The notes below the pieces were generated by a model, which made no database searches, was not told the DNA's origin, and saw only the letters and a list, made by a program, of their open reading frames with translations. DNA of 64,000 nt from Chryseobacterium lathyri (GTDB taxonomy: Bacteria; Bacteroidota; Bacteroidia; Flavobacteriales; Weeksellaceae): assembly GCF_030812195.1 (NCBI RefSeq), contig NZ_JAUSSF010000001.1, positions 1,922,001 to 1,986,000 of the forward strand, written 5' to 3'. Below are positions 38,030-47,400 of the stretch, one piece after another (positions within the stretch are counted from its first letter, which is position 1; each line of letters starts with the position of its first letter). The position numbers were made by a program, and so were the translations under genes.

Positions 38030-38542
38030 TTACTGTGGTCTGTTTATAGGAATATCAAGTACGTCAAGCACCGGATATAATATATTTTCCAGAAATTCCT
38101 CTTCTTTTACGCGGGATGCTTTAGAGCCTGAAAAATAATTGCTGATCCTGTAGTTCCTGACAAACTGATTCCTTTTTTTCCCAATAACATAAGAGTAGGC
38201 ACCGCTTTCATCATTAATGAAATACGTCATCTCATCAAAGCTCATGATTTTTTTGGTAAGAAATAATTTTCTGTAGATATTCTTTTCCCGCTTGTCAAAA
38301 ATGTATTTTACAGGAACTCTGAAAAACAGATCCAGCAGAAAGTATCCCATATAAACTACCCATATAGAGGCAACGATCGTGATTGCTTTTTCAGATAATG
38401 TATTTCTGAAATAATACAGAACCGGAATTGCAAGAAAACCGGCACCCAGCCACCATTTTAGGGTGTGCAGAAAGCTGTAATTAGGCATAAAACTTATTTC
38501 GCTTCCGTTATCTGTAAATCTATATCGGTCTATGGTATTCAT
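38030..38542 (-). CDS. Membrane protein of unknown function
   Basis: 170 residues with two adjacent membrane helices (about residues 31-47 and 55-75), then a soluble, probably beta-rich C-terminal part resembling bacterial PH-like domains (PVKYIFDKREKNIYRKLF). Its start overlaps the end of the upstream gene at 38539 by 4 nt, and the two share this layout, so they may be paralogues. No family recognised with certainty. Confidence 0.65.
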   Translation of the reverse strand: MNTIDRYRFTDNGSEISFMPNYSFLHTLKWWLGAGFLAIPVLYYFRNTLSEKAITIVASIWVVYMGYFLLDLFFRVPVKYIFDKREKNIYRKLFLTKKIMSFDEMTYFINDESGAYSYVIGKKRNQFVRNYRISNYFSGSKASRVKEEEFLENILYPVLDVLDIPINRPQ

Positions 38543-39003
38543 CGTAAATTTTCATTTAACCCCATAATATCTTCGGTTTCATTCACCATTTTTTGTATTG
38601 CTTTATGGGAAAGAGCCTGTCCTATCATAAATTTATGTTCTTTTCCATTAACCTCAAAATGAATATTAAGAAATACATTCATGGTAATGAACCCAAGATA
38701 TTTCGTCGTCAAAACTTCAAAATTTATAAAATCCTGGAAAGCATAGGTCTTTGTAGAAACAAAAATACTGGGTTTACAAGTAATGGTCTGCTGTTGCGGA
38801 TCAATCACAAACTTTTTTGCAAAGAAGTTAGCAATGATCAGTACCGCAATCACAATTAAGAATAAGCCCAATAAAGGAAAATTATATTTATAGGCAAGCC
38901 CTGCAGCAATAAATGTAAGAATAACCAATACTGAACTAAATATAGGCTGGTTTTTGAAAATAAAAAGTGTTCCTTCTTTTTTGTAAAATTGATAAGTGTT
39001 CAT
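38539..39003 (-). CDS. Membrane protein of unknown function, likely paralogue of its neighbour
   Basis: 154 residues: two membrane helices (about 22-37 and 43-62), then AKKFVIDPQQQTITCKPSIF and a beta-rich tail (FEVNGKEHKFMIGQAL) of the kind seen in small PH-domain membrane proteins. A 4-nt ATGA overlap couples it to the downstream gene. Function unknown. Confidence 0.65.
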   Translation of the reverse strand: MNTYQFYKKEGTLFIFKNQPIFSSVLVILTFIAAGLAYKYNFPLLGLFLIVIAVLIIANFFAKKFVIDPQQQTITCKPSIFVSTKTYAFQDFINFEVLTTKYLGFITMNVFLNIHFEVNGKEHKFMIGQALSHKAIQKMVNETEDIMGLNENLR

Positions 39004-39037
39004 AATAAATTGTGATATATTTTAATGTTTAATTATT

Positions 39038-39592
39038 TTATCCGGATGTATAGCGTTTTGCAATCTCATCGTCACTGATGGTTGTAAAAGTATTAAGATC
39101 TGTTTTGAAGTAGCTGTCATGAATTGAAAAATAGACATCAACGTTAGCTTGGGTGAGCTCTGTGACTTTTTTCCAGCATTCAATGAACCAGTCTTCAAAC
39201 AGTTTGTATTTTTCCTCATTATACTCATCCCAGAGATCATCAAAGTCATCTTCGTTCTCATATTGTTCCTGAAAGTCTGAAGCTTCGGCCCATATCCTTT
39301 CGGGGAGAAAAGAATTCCAAGTCTCACTTTTATCTGCCTGCTTTTTCTTTTGATAAGGTAGAACCATAGTTTGGGTAATGATATTCCCTTTTTGATCTGC
39401 AGCCCAGGCTACGATGTCCAAATAATCATACTCATATTCAAAATACAGGGCTTTGATATCTGTTTTAGTCTTGCCCTCGAGATAATCTACATTTTCTCTT
39501 TTGAACATTTGTACAAGATCTTTAATGACCTCATCTTTAATTCCTTCAAGATATTTTTTTAACTCAATATTGAGTTTTTTGAGGCTTTCCAT
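39038..39592 (-). CDS. Acidic protein of unknown function (possibly DUF4303-like)
   Basis: 184 residues from the ATG at 39592 (the frame opens 45 bp earlier with no good start). Very acidic and aromatic in the middle (YENEDDFDDLWDEYNEEKY), followed by LFEDWFIECWKKVTEL and VDVYFSIHDSYFKTDLN. The layout resembles small immunity-type families such as DUF4303, but I cannot confirm it. It runs with the two membrane proteins on the minus strand. Confidence 0.6.
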   Translation of the reverse strand: MESLKKLNIELKKYLEGIKDEVIKDLVQMFKRENVDYLEGKTKTDIKALYFEYEYDYLDIVAWAADQKGNIITQTMVLPYQKKKQADKSETWNSFLPERIWAEASDFQEQYENEDDFDDLWDEYNEEKYKLFEDWFIECWKKVTELTQANVDVYFSIHDSYFKTDLNTFTTISDDEIAKRYTSG

Positions 39593-40063
39593 ACGTTGAT
39601 TTTGCCATTTAAGTTTTGATCTAGCTATTAAATGCAAAAATAGATGAAAAAATAAATGATCTGGTCATGATTTACTGTATTTTATATACCCATTTTTTTG
39701 TATGCACAATATATTCATCGTCGTGTACAACATTGATATCAGAGTATTTCCTAATGAATCAATTTTATAATACAAACCTCATATTTTCACAATCTGCGGT
39801 TAATAAAATTTTACAACATCTATAATTCTTAAGATTATTTAAACATGTACAATACGATATCAACCCATTATGAATTCACAAAAAAACTACACATTTAATC
39901 ACATTTAAGGGATATAATAATTTATAGTTTTGAAAAGATCAACGTTGATTGAAATTCGATATTTCGCCTGTAAGTGTACAGTATGGGATGAAACAAGAGA
40001 ATGACAAAACCCATGTCAGGGTTTATATGACAACACAGATTTTAACAAAAAAATTATTCAATT
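39593..40063 (+). promoter_or_regulatory. Long AT-rich leader of the RiPP precursor gene, with promoter and palindrome
   Basis: No gene seen. TAGTTTTG at 39925-39932 is a candidate -7 box. Six bases further on, ATCAACGTTGAT (39938-39949) is a perfect 12-bp palindrome placed where a repressor could block the start. A small hairpin AAACCC-ATGTCA-GGGTTT lies at 40007-40024 in the roughly 130-nt 5' leader. Confidence 0.45.
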
Positions 40064-40276
40064 ATGAAAAAGCTTCAAGGAATGAAGAATGGCTTTTCTT
40101 CATTAGAAAACAAACAACTTAAGGATTTACAGTCTATCCGTGGAGGAGATGATTCAGCGCGAACTTCATCACAGTCTTCATCTGGTAGCAACAGCTCTGA
40201 TACTGTTTATTATAAAGACGGTATAAAAACAATGACTCTGGTTATTGAAGGACCCAATCCTACTACTGCTTATTAA
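40064..40276 (+). CDS. Grasp-with-spasm RiPP precursor peptide (GG-motif leader)
   Basis: 70 residues. The leader MKKLQGMKNGFSSLENKQLK and following QSIRGG match the Bacteroidota GG-type natural-product leaders. After GG the sequence is Ser/Thr/Asp-rich, then NSSDTVYYKDGIKTMTL and EGPNPTTAY. Thr/Ser hydroxyls and Asp/Glu carboxyls in this core are the expected donors and acceptors for the ester links made by the ATP-grasp ligase encoded downstream. Which residues react cannot be read. A hairpin after the gene may hold back transcription of the rest. Confidence 0.8.
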   Translation: MKKLQGMKNGFSSLENKQLKDLQSIRGGDDSARTSSQSSSGSNSSDTVYYKDGIKTMTLVIEGPNPTTAY

Positions 40277-40289
40277 TCAGGTTTAGACT

Positions 40290-40325
40290 ACAAACAGGGC
40301 CGCTTGTGGTCCTGTTTGTTTATCT
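40290..40325 (+). terminator. Hairpin between precursor and maturation genes
   Basis: Stem ACAAACAGG / CCTGTTTGT with an inner GCC/GGT pairing, followed by a T-rich but broken run. It could be a partial terminator that makes precursor mRNA more abundant than the enzyme genes. Confidence 0.6.
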
Positions 40326-40371
40326 GTTCAAACAGTTTAATAATTAATTATTGTGTAAGGAAATCCTATAT

Positions 40372-41268
40372 ATGAAACAAAATCAACATATCAGATACCT
40401 GAGTCTAACTTCTATAATTATCTGTTTTTTCTTTTACTGCTGTAAAAGCAGGGATTATATCACTTACTACAACAAAGTAAACGAGATCGACAGCATTTAC
40501 AGAATGGCCAAACAGCCTGAAAAAGCAATAAAAAAATACAGAAAACTGTTCAGGAAATACAAGCCCCTCAATCAGGAACGGATTGAAGAATATGAGACCT
40601 ATATCAGAATTTCCGACAGATATAATAAAAGTTTCGGAGGAAAAAAAAGCCTTTATCAGCTTATCCCTTTAATTGCTCCTTACTGGAGATATAAAAAGGA
40701 AGATAAGGAATTCATTAAGCTTTATAAAAAATATGGAATTGATAGCCTGAACATAGAACAGAAAATTGCACAATGGGAAAGTAAACATGACAAGATGCTG
40801 ATTGATTCTTTTGTAGTAGCAATAGGCCGGGATCAGTATAATAGACGTTCCAACATTTCCGATATATTTGAAAATGACCTGAAAAATATCGAACTTCTGA
40901 AATGGGCCTTTAAGAATTATGGCTATCCTTCCATGCAGAAAATAGGTTTATATTACAAGGATACTTTTATGCCTATGGATGTAATACTTCTTCATATGGC
41001 AGATTATGAAGAATACTATCCTTACTTCAAAACAAAAATACTGGAATATGTAAAGTCCGGCGAGTGTCCTCCACGAGATTACGCTGCTATGGTGGACCGA
41101 AACAATATGCATCACAAAATTCCTCGTACTTATGGAGTATATATGGGATATCAAAATATAACCGATTCAGCTAAAGTAAACCGGAACAGGAAAAGTATAG
41201 GACTGCCAAGCTTGAAATATAGAAACAAAATAGCAAAAGACTTTTCTGATAGCCTGAAAACCAAATGA
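40372..41268 (+). CDS. DUF6624-like probable envelope protein in the RiPP cluster
   Basis: 298 residues from the ATG at 40372 (the frame opens at a TTG at 40351). A hydrophobic start ending FFYCCKSRDY may be a lipoprotein signal, though the box is atypical. The C-terminal half follows the DUF6624 pattern: GRDQYNRR, KNYGYPSMQKIG, LHMADYEEYYPYF, SGECPPRDYAAMVDR, then TYGVYMG. Function unknown. It overlaps the ATP-grasp gene by 4 nt, so it is a fixed part of this operon; export, immunity or core processing are possible roles. Confidence 0.7.
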   Translation: MKQNQHIRYLSLTSIIICFFFYCCKSRDYITYYNKVNEIDSIYRMAKQPEKAIKKYRKLFRKYKPLNQERIEEYETYIRISDRYNKSFGGKKSLYQLIPLIAPYWRYKKEDKEFIKLYKKYGIDSLNIEQKIAQWESKHDKMLIDSFVVAIGRDQYNRRSNISDIFENDLKNIELLKWAFKNYGYPSMQKIGLYYKDTFMPMDVILLHMADYEEYYPYFKTKILEYVKSGECPPRDYAAMVDRNNMHHKIPRTYGVYMGYQNITDSAKVNRNRKSIGLPSLKYRNKIAKDFSDSLKTK

Positions 41269-42167
41269 TACTGATATTTTCTGATAATAACGACAGAACA
41301 ACGATAGAAGTTATACGTTGGCTGGCAGCACTTAAGAAAGACTTTATTCTTGTGAATGATGATGAGTTTTTTGACATTAAAGTTGACAAAAAGCGGTTCT
41401 TTCTGCAAAGCCAGAAAAACAGCTTCTTTCTTGATGATATACAAAGCGTGTGGTACAGAAGAGGAGGGCTTTTGTTCAAACGCTATCAATACATCAACAA
41501 TTCTGTTAATATCTATATGAATGAAGCCCAGCACTGGCTGGAAGATTATATACTTAAGACTTTAGAATCCAAAAAGCATATCAACAAGCAAAGCAACAGT
41601 CACGTCAATAAACTCCTGGTATTAGAGTATGCACAGAATATAGGGCTAAATGTTCCTGAGTATTTTCTGGCTGAAAATACCCAGGAGGTTATCCTGAATA
41701 AAACCATTACAAAATCAATCACAGGTAATGTGATATTGGATAATATATCTGAAAATCTGGACGGAATCATGTACACGACAATTATTGAAGAAACGGAAAA
41801 AGAAGAATTCTTTATTTCTTTTTTTCAGGAAAAAATAGAAAAGGATTTTGAGATCAGAACTTTTTATTTGAACGGTGAATGTTATTCAATGGCTATTTTT
41901 TCTCAGAATGATGACCAGACTAAAACAGATTTCAGAAAATATAATAATGAAAAGCCTAATAGAAATATCAGATACAGTCTTCCGAAAGAAATAGAGACCA
42001 AGGTTCAAAAGCTGATGCAGACACTGGATCTTAATTGTGGCTCTTTGGATTTTATTAAAAGCGGAGATTTGTACTACTTCTTGGAGGTAAATCCTGTAGG
42101 ACAGTTTGCAAATGTAGCCTATCACTGTAATTATCCCCTATTTAAAAAAATTGCTGATTATTTATGA
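41265..42167 (+). CDS. gwsG: Grasp-with-spasm ATP-grasp peptide maturase
   Basis: 300-residue ATP-grasp ligase of the RimK/MdnC kind. The N-terminal pre-ATP-grasp domain starts ILIFSDNNDRTTIEVIRWL and has the VWYRRGG segment typical of graspetide ligases. The ATP/Mg site is at the C-terminus (DFEIRTFYLNGECYSMAIFS, DFRKYN, GSLDFIKSGDLYYFLEVNP). It should activate Asp/Glu side chains of the precursor as acyl phosphates and join them to Ser/Thr/Lys side chains. 4-nt overlaps on both sides show translational coupling. Confidence 0.88.
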   Translation: MILIFSDNNDRTTIEVIRWLAALKKDFILVNDDEFFDIKVDKKRFFLQSQKNSFFLDDIQSVWYRRGGLLFKRYQYINNSVNIYMNEAQHWLEDYILKTLESKKHINKQSNSHVNKLLVLEYAQNIGLNVPEYFLAENTQEVILNKTITKSITGNVILDNISENLDGIMYTTIIEETEKEEFFISFFQEKIEKDFEIRTFYLNGECYSMAIFSQNDDQTKTDFRKYNNEKPNRNIRYSLPKEIETKVQKLMQTLDLNCGSLDFIKSGDLYYFLEVNPVGQFANVAYHCNYPLFKKIADYL

Positions 42168-42346
42168 AAGAAAATTTTGGAGAAAAGCATAAACTGCCTT
42201 TATCATTTAAACAGATGGAATATTTTGAACATAAAAGCACTAAAAAAATCGACAGCAATACACTATGTATACTGAAAAGTGAAAAATACCAAAGCGATTT
42301 TTATGTCAGGGAGAAGCCTGTAAAACCACTGATCCGATTATTATGA
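42164..42346 (+). CDS. 60-residue protein wedged between gwsG and gwsS
   Basis: I do not recognise it. It starts in an ATGA overlap with gwsG and ends in an ATGA overlap with gwsS, which is strong evidence that it is a real gene. It is basic, with one Cys, and has no signal peptide or membrane helix; SFKQMEYFEH and SDFYVREKPVKPLIRLL are its most structured parts. It could be a small maturase partner, a leader-binding adaptor or a second peptide substrate. Confidence 0.65.
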   Translation: MKENFGEKHKLPLSFKQMEYFEHKSTKKIDSNTLCILKSEKYQSDFYVREKPVKPLIRLL

Positions 42347-43422
42347 GATATTTTAATTTGTTTTCAAATATATTAGTTACGAGAGGAGCAGGCAGAATTT
42401 TAATCTCAGATCTTCAAAGGAATGTCTCGGAACTCTACCCTTTGGAGTTATATGACATCATGGAGGAATTAAGAAACCACAGCATAGAAAATGTTATCGA
42501 TGGTTACGACGACGAATCCAAAGTTATGGTTAAGGAATATTTAAATATTTTGTTGCAAAGTGAATATGGATTTATTACAGAGGATAATTGGGACAAAAAT
42601 TTCCCGACTCTTTCCTATGAATATGAAGAGCCCAGTATTCTTTCTGAAATTTTTATAGAGTTTTCTGGAATCTCTGTTTTGAAAAAAATAAAACAATCGG
42701 TAGAACATCTTAGGATAAAGCATTTGGTTCTTTACAGCACAAAAAAATTCACAGCTGAAGATTTTATAAAGATTGATCAGATCTTTGCCACTTCTGTTTT
42801 ATCTGGCATTGAAATCTTTTCTCCATTCCATAACAATGTAAATAAGCTCTTTATAAATACCCTGCATAAGAATACAGAGAGAATATATAATATCGTATTT
42901 TATAGTTGTGGGAAAAGCCCTTTCAGAATAAAGGATGAATTCAGATTTAGCTTACAGTTTACTGAAGAAGAAGTACAAATTTCATCCTGCGGAAAAGTAA
43001 ATCTGAAATATTTCAACACTAATATTTCAAAAGTTTCAGAAGCGTTAAATCACAATTCCTGTCTCCACAAAAAAATAGGAATAGATATAAACGGCAACAT
43101 CAAAAATTGTCCCTTAATGGCTGAAAGCTTTGGAAACATCAATGATATCAGTCTCGAAGATGCACTGATAAAGCCTGAATTCAGAAAATACTGGAATCTT
43201 ACCAAAGATCACATAGAAACCTGTAAAGACTGTGAGTTCAGATATGTCTGCACAGACTGTAGAGCTTATACAGAGCGTAATCATATAAATAAAGAAGGAC
43301 TAGACGCTTCTAAGCCTCTGAAATGCGGCTACGATCCATATTCAGGAAAATGGGAAACATGGAGTAAAAGCCCTTTAAAACAAAAGGCAATACATTTTTA
43401 TAGGCAGGAATTAAGAAGCTAG
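42343..43422 (+). CDS. gwsS: Grasp-with-spasm SPASM-domain peptide maturase, without radical-SAM motif
   Basis: 359 residues. The C-terminus is a SPASM domain: CLHKKIGIDINGNIKNCPLM, ESFGNINDISLEDAL, then ETCKDCEFRYVCTDCRAY and a last Cys in PLKCGYDP, enough to hold one or two auxiliary iron-sulfur clusters. The N-terminal two thirds look like a decayed radical-SAM barrel: no CxxxCxxC motif is present. It is therefore unlikely to cleave SAM and may act as a leader-binding or scaffold protein. Last gene of the operon. Confidence 0.83.
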   Translation: MRYFNLFSNILVTRGAGRILISDLQRNVSELYPLELYDIMEELRNHSIENVIDGYDDESKVMVKEYLNILLQSEYGFITEDNWDKNFPTLSYEYEEPSILSEIFIEFSGISVLKKIKQSVEHLRIKHLVLYSTKKFTAEDFIKIDQIFATSVLSGIEIFSPFHNNVNKLFINTLHKNTERIYNIVFYSCGKSPFRIKDEFRFSLQFTEEEVQISSCGKVNLKYFNTNISKVSEALNHNSCLHKKIGIDINGNIKNCPLMAESFGNINDISLEDALIKPEFRKYWNLTKDHIETCKDCEFRYVCTDCRAYTERNHINKEGLDASKPLKCGYDPYSGKWETWSKSPLKQKAIHFYRQELRS

Positions 43423-43435
43423 ATCCATCAAGCTT

Positions 43436-43813
43436 CTATCGGAAAAACTTCCACTTCGGAATAATCGCCAGCATCCCGAAGCCCGTAAATAGGAATAGAT
43501 TGGTTACATCTGTATACAAGAATGTGGACAGGTAATAATTATGCATAAAAAAATGCAGGACCAGCAATGCAGGGAACATAAAAATCCCGATTTTTCTGTA
43601 GAAAAACATCAGGATAAGCCCAATCATCATTAGTACATCAATGGAAAAGATAACAAAAAAATACCATCTAGGAATCTGAAGATATTCATGCTGAAGATAT
43701 TCATCGAGATCAATTCCCAGCCCCATAATGGTGAACAGCATCAATGCTGCAAACGCCAAAATAAAGCCCCACCCTTTCTTAGGATCCTCGTCAAAGTAAC
43801 TGTATTCTTCCAT
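43436..43813 (-). CDS. Small membrane protein of unknown function
   Basis: 125 residues with three to four hydrophobic helices (WGFILAFAALMLFTIMGLG, WYFFVIFSIDVLMMIGLI, IGIFMFPALLVLHFFMH, and a weak fourth). No family recognised. It is convergent with gwsS, 13 bp apart. On the minus strand TATTTTTG (43819-43826) ends only 5 bp before the ATG, so the message may be leaderless. Confidence 0.7.
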   Translation of the reverse strand: MEEYSYFDEDPKKGWGFILAFAALMLFTIMGLGIDLDEYLQHEYLQIPRWYFFVIFSIDVLMMIGLILMFFYRKIGIFMFPALLVLHFFMHNYYLSTFLYTDVTNLFLFTGFGMLAIIPKWKFFR

Positions 43814-43826
43814 AGGTACAAAAATA

Positions 43827-43858
43827 AAGAACTTATGAATATATTCATAAGTTCTTTA
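43827..43858 (-). terminator. Terminator of the Lrp/AsnC gene, overlapping the next promoter
   Basis: Perfect 15-bp stem AAAGAACTTATGAAT / ATTCATAAGTTCTTT with a 2-nt loop; on the minus strand it runs into TATTTTTG, which is also the -7 box of the following gene. Confidence 0.85.
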
Positions 43859-43883
43859 ATATAATATTCGTTTAAAATTTGAA

Positions 43884-44354
43884 TTATATAGAAATAGCGT
43901 TAATCAATCTGTTTTTGTCGCTTAAGTACTCTTCCATAGAAATCATACTTTCGGTTCTCATTACATCTTGAATGTCGTCTATCTGATAGATAATTCTTTT
44001 CGCATCTTCCGTATTCTTAGCTCTTACTTTACAGAAAATATTATATTTTCCAGAAATAACACTAGCTTCGATTACGTTTGGAAGTACTGATAGTTCTTTC
44101 AATACCTCTTGAGTGCGGTTTGATTTTGTCAAAAGGATTCCAATGAAAGCTGTAAAGTGATAATCCAGCTTGCCATAATCGATATTAAGAGATGATCCCA
44201 AAATAATACCTGCATCCTCCATTTTTTTCACTCTTACGTGAATTGTTCCAGCAGAAACATCCATCTGTTTTGCAATTTCAGTAAAAGGCATTCTTGTGTT
44301 TTCGACTAAGAAATCAAGAATTTTCTTGTCTATTTCGTCCAGTTGATAGTTCAT
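43884..44354 (-). CDS. Lrp/AsnC-family transcriptional regulator
   Basis: 156 residues with an N-terminal winged helix-turn-helix (DEIDKKILDFLVENTRMPFTEIAKQMDVSAGTIHVRVKKME) and a C-terminal RAM ligand-binding domain (FTAFIGILLTK, VISGKYNIFCKVRAKN). Lrp-type proteins sense amino acids and form octamers. TAAATTTG on the minus strand at 44399-44406 is a candidate -7 box. Targets unknown; asnB in this window is one candidate but nothing shows it. Confidence 0.92.
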   Translation of the reverse strand: MNYQLDEIDKKILDFLVENTRMPFTEIAKQMDVSAGTIHVRVKKMEDAGIILGSSLNIDYGKLDYHFTAFIGILLTKSNRTQEVLKELSVLPNVIEASVISGKYNIFCKVRAKNTEDAKRIIYQIDDIQDVMRTESMISMEEYLSDKNRLINAISI

Positions 44355-44488
44355 ATTAGTTAAATTACAATTTTCTTAAAAAATCTATGTATTTGTTGCA
44401 AATTTATAAAAAATAATTTAACTAAAAAAATTATATTAAATATTAACAATAATTAACACGGATGATAAAAATCATTAAAATATTACGA

Positions 44489-47400
44489 TTATTTACTAGT
44501 TGATTTTGTAGAATCTGTTTTTATTTCCGTTTTGGCTTCCATCTGTTTTTTATCTTTTTTCTTCTTTTTAAAGAGAGAATTAAAGCTTTTACTCCACACA
44601 ACTCCCCCACCATAGGCCTGATTTGCAGAACCATTGGTACTTACCATCCCAATATTGGTAGGCTTGGAATACCCTCTTAAAACAAGACTTCCGTCATTCT
44701 TTTTAGAAACGTCGTATTCAATAGAACCCTCACCAGACAGGTAATTGGTCTGTGTACCCTCCGTTTTTGTCAGCGGAATCCCAAGTCCGGTTTTAATATT
44801 TACCCTTGGTGAAAGGGCTACACTTACCCCGGCATTGGCCCGGTCACCAGTGTTGGAATTTTGATCACCTTTTACATAATTCAAATCGATCTGGAATTCA
44901 TTACTCATTGTATTAAGAACGGATCCAAGCTGCTTCAGAAGCATGTTGTATCCAGATGATTCTGCTACGCCCGCTACATCAAAATCCACACCTCCACTGT
45001 TGGAAACATTAAAGGTGCTCAGCAGCAGGACAGAACCAAACTGAAGCACTTTTTCACCTTCCTGGCTCATCTTGGCCGCCAATGTCTCTTTTACCTGGCT
45101 GGAAACATCAAGCGCAGTCACATTCAGATCAATTTTCGGATTGATCAGAGACTGGGTAATATTAGCCTGAAGCAGCACACTGATTGGCTGCAGTTTCCCC
45201 ATGCTTAAATATTCACCTGCATTGGAAACCATTCTTACATAATTGGCTGTAATATCCAGTGCCGGCTTCATTGCATCGCCATCCCATCTGATGCTGCTGT
45301 TCTTTTCTATCTGGAATGTTTTATTAAGAATAGCTTTGGAAACAAATGTTCCGTTATCTACTTTATAAGTACCGTTCATGGCAATGCCACCCTGTCTGCC
45401 CATCTGGAACCTCAGTCTGTCGGCAGTTCCTTTTACGGTAATATTACCTACATCGTCACCTACAAGGACATTCACTGTAGTTCCTTTATCCACATCAAGA
45501 CTGAAGTCGATGTACATATTAGCTCCCGTCTTTTTCTTTTCTTCCAACGTTATAAGCCCGTCTTTTCCTTCTTTCAGGAATCTCAGCATTTTGAACTCTT
45601 CAACGTTGGAAGTCGAACTGGAATTAAAGGTAAAGTTACTTCCGTTCAGTGCCTTCATATTAGGGGTAGTTATACTCAATCCGGAAACAGGCCCATCTAC
45701 ATAAAGATCACCCTGACCATAAACTCTTCCCCAGAACAGATCATAATCTTTCTGAGTTGTATTCAGCATTAGGAGATTATCCGCTCTCATTACCAGGTTG
45801 ACCCCCATTGACGAAATTGTTTCAAACTGGATGGCACCGGAAATTGTTCCTTTAGAATTGGATCTTCCATCATGAACTTCAATATTGTTAAGAATGGCAA
45901 GTCCACGGGAAAGCGGAATCACAGTATCATCAAATGAATAATCTACTCCGGTGAACAGTAGCTTTAAACCGAAACCTTTTAAAGCAATATCTCCGCTATA
46001 ATCAAGATCGCTTAATTTCCCGTTGATCTTCAGATCACCTGTTGCTTTTCCTCTGATGTTTCCGAAAACAGTCTGAACAAACTGCTGGGTAAAGGCAAGA
46101 TCAAAATCACGCATTTCCGCAGTCAGGTCAATTGTAGGAGAAGCAGTATTATTATTTACAGTCCCTGTCAGATGAAGATTATTATTTCCCAGAATTCCTG
46201 CCGAAGCCACTTTTACATCCACGTCATACACATTCAAAGAGAAACCGTTTGTAGCAGAAATAGTAAGGTCACCCATCTGATTTCCGTTCATAACGATATT
46301 ATCTACGGTAAGATCTACGAGTGGCTGCAAAGTGCTTTTATCCATTTTGATCTTTACACTTCCGTTCGCCAGACCTTTTATTCCCATAGGGTTTCCTCCG
46401 GACTGCATTTCAAGAAGCTTTTCAACAGCAAATTCTTCAATATCCGCATCTACATAAAAGTCTTTGGCAGATTTGAACTGTGCTTCTTTGATAAACAGGG
46501 CGCTTTTATCTGAGTATATACGCAGGTTCCTGATATCGAAATCTCCTTCGTTTTTTCTGTATGTAATGGAATGATCCAACTCAGGACTAGTATCTATTGC
46601 CCAGGTAACCTCATTGAATTTAACTTCTGTAGGCTCAAATCTAAAAACATAGTCACCGGCAGCATTTGTAGACTGATCTACATTAATGGCATAAGCTTTA
46701 AGATTTTCATTCAGCTCATCTTCCGGACTTCCATGCTTGAATGTAGTGGCCAGATGAAGAGCTGTATTGTTTTCATTTTTACCTTTAAGTTCAAAATCTT
46801 TGATAATGTTTTTATTGTATTCCAGTTTACTAATTCTTGCATACAGCTGTTCGTTAAGATTTGCTGTATTAATTCTTACCATAACACTGTCGATCATTGC
46901 GCTGTCTCTGGAAATACTATTTCGGTCATTAATCTTATATTCAGGATTGGCGGCTGCCAAAGCTTTGTCCGCATCCGAGATCTCTTCCTTCTTCGTCATG
47001 ATATACTTCAGAGAGGCGGCATCCAGATTCAGGATCAGATCATTTGAATCTCCGTTATACTCTCCTTCTACCACAGCACCCTGCGGAAGCTTAAGATCAG
47101 GCAGAAAGTAATTCACAACACCCTGCTGAACATCAAAATTCATTTTAAAATTCTGACCCCTGTATAGTTTTCTCGGTGGCGGGCCTACCAGGATTCTTCC
47201 GATTCCATTCTCTACCATACCTGCAAGATCGGCAAGGTTATATCTTCCTGATATCTTCCCGCTTGCCGCACCAGGCGCATCAACATCAATGACACGTCCG
47301 CCGGCTTCTACAAAAGTTTTTAGTTTCGCAGTTGGAATAATATATTTTTGCGTAGCTGTAGCAAAGTGAAGATCGTTGGCATCCACATCCAAAGTCAAAT

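Noticed and set aside
44489..47111. Several plus-strand open frames of 100-160 codons opposite the tamB-like gene
   Set aside because: They are shadows of the long minus-strand gene; no coding signal or promoter of their own.
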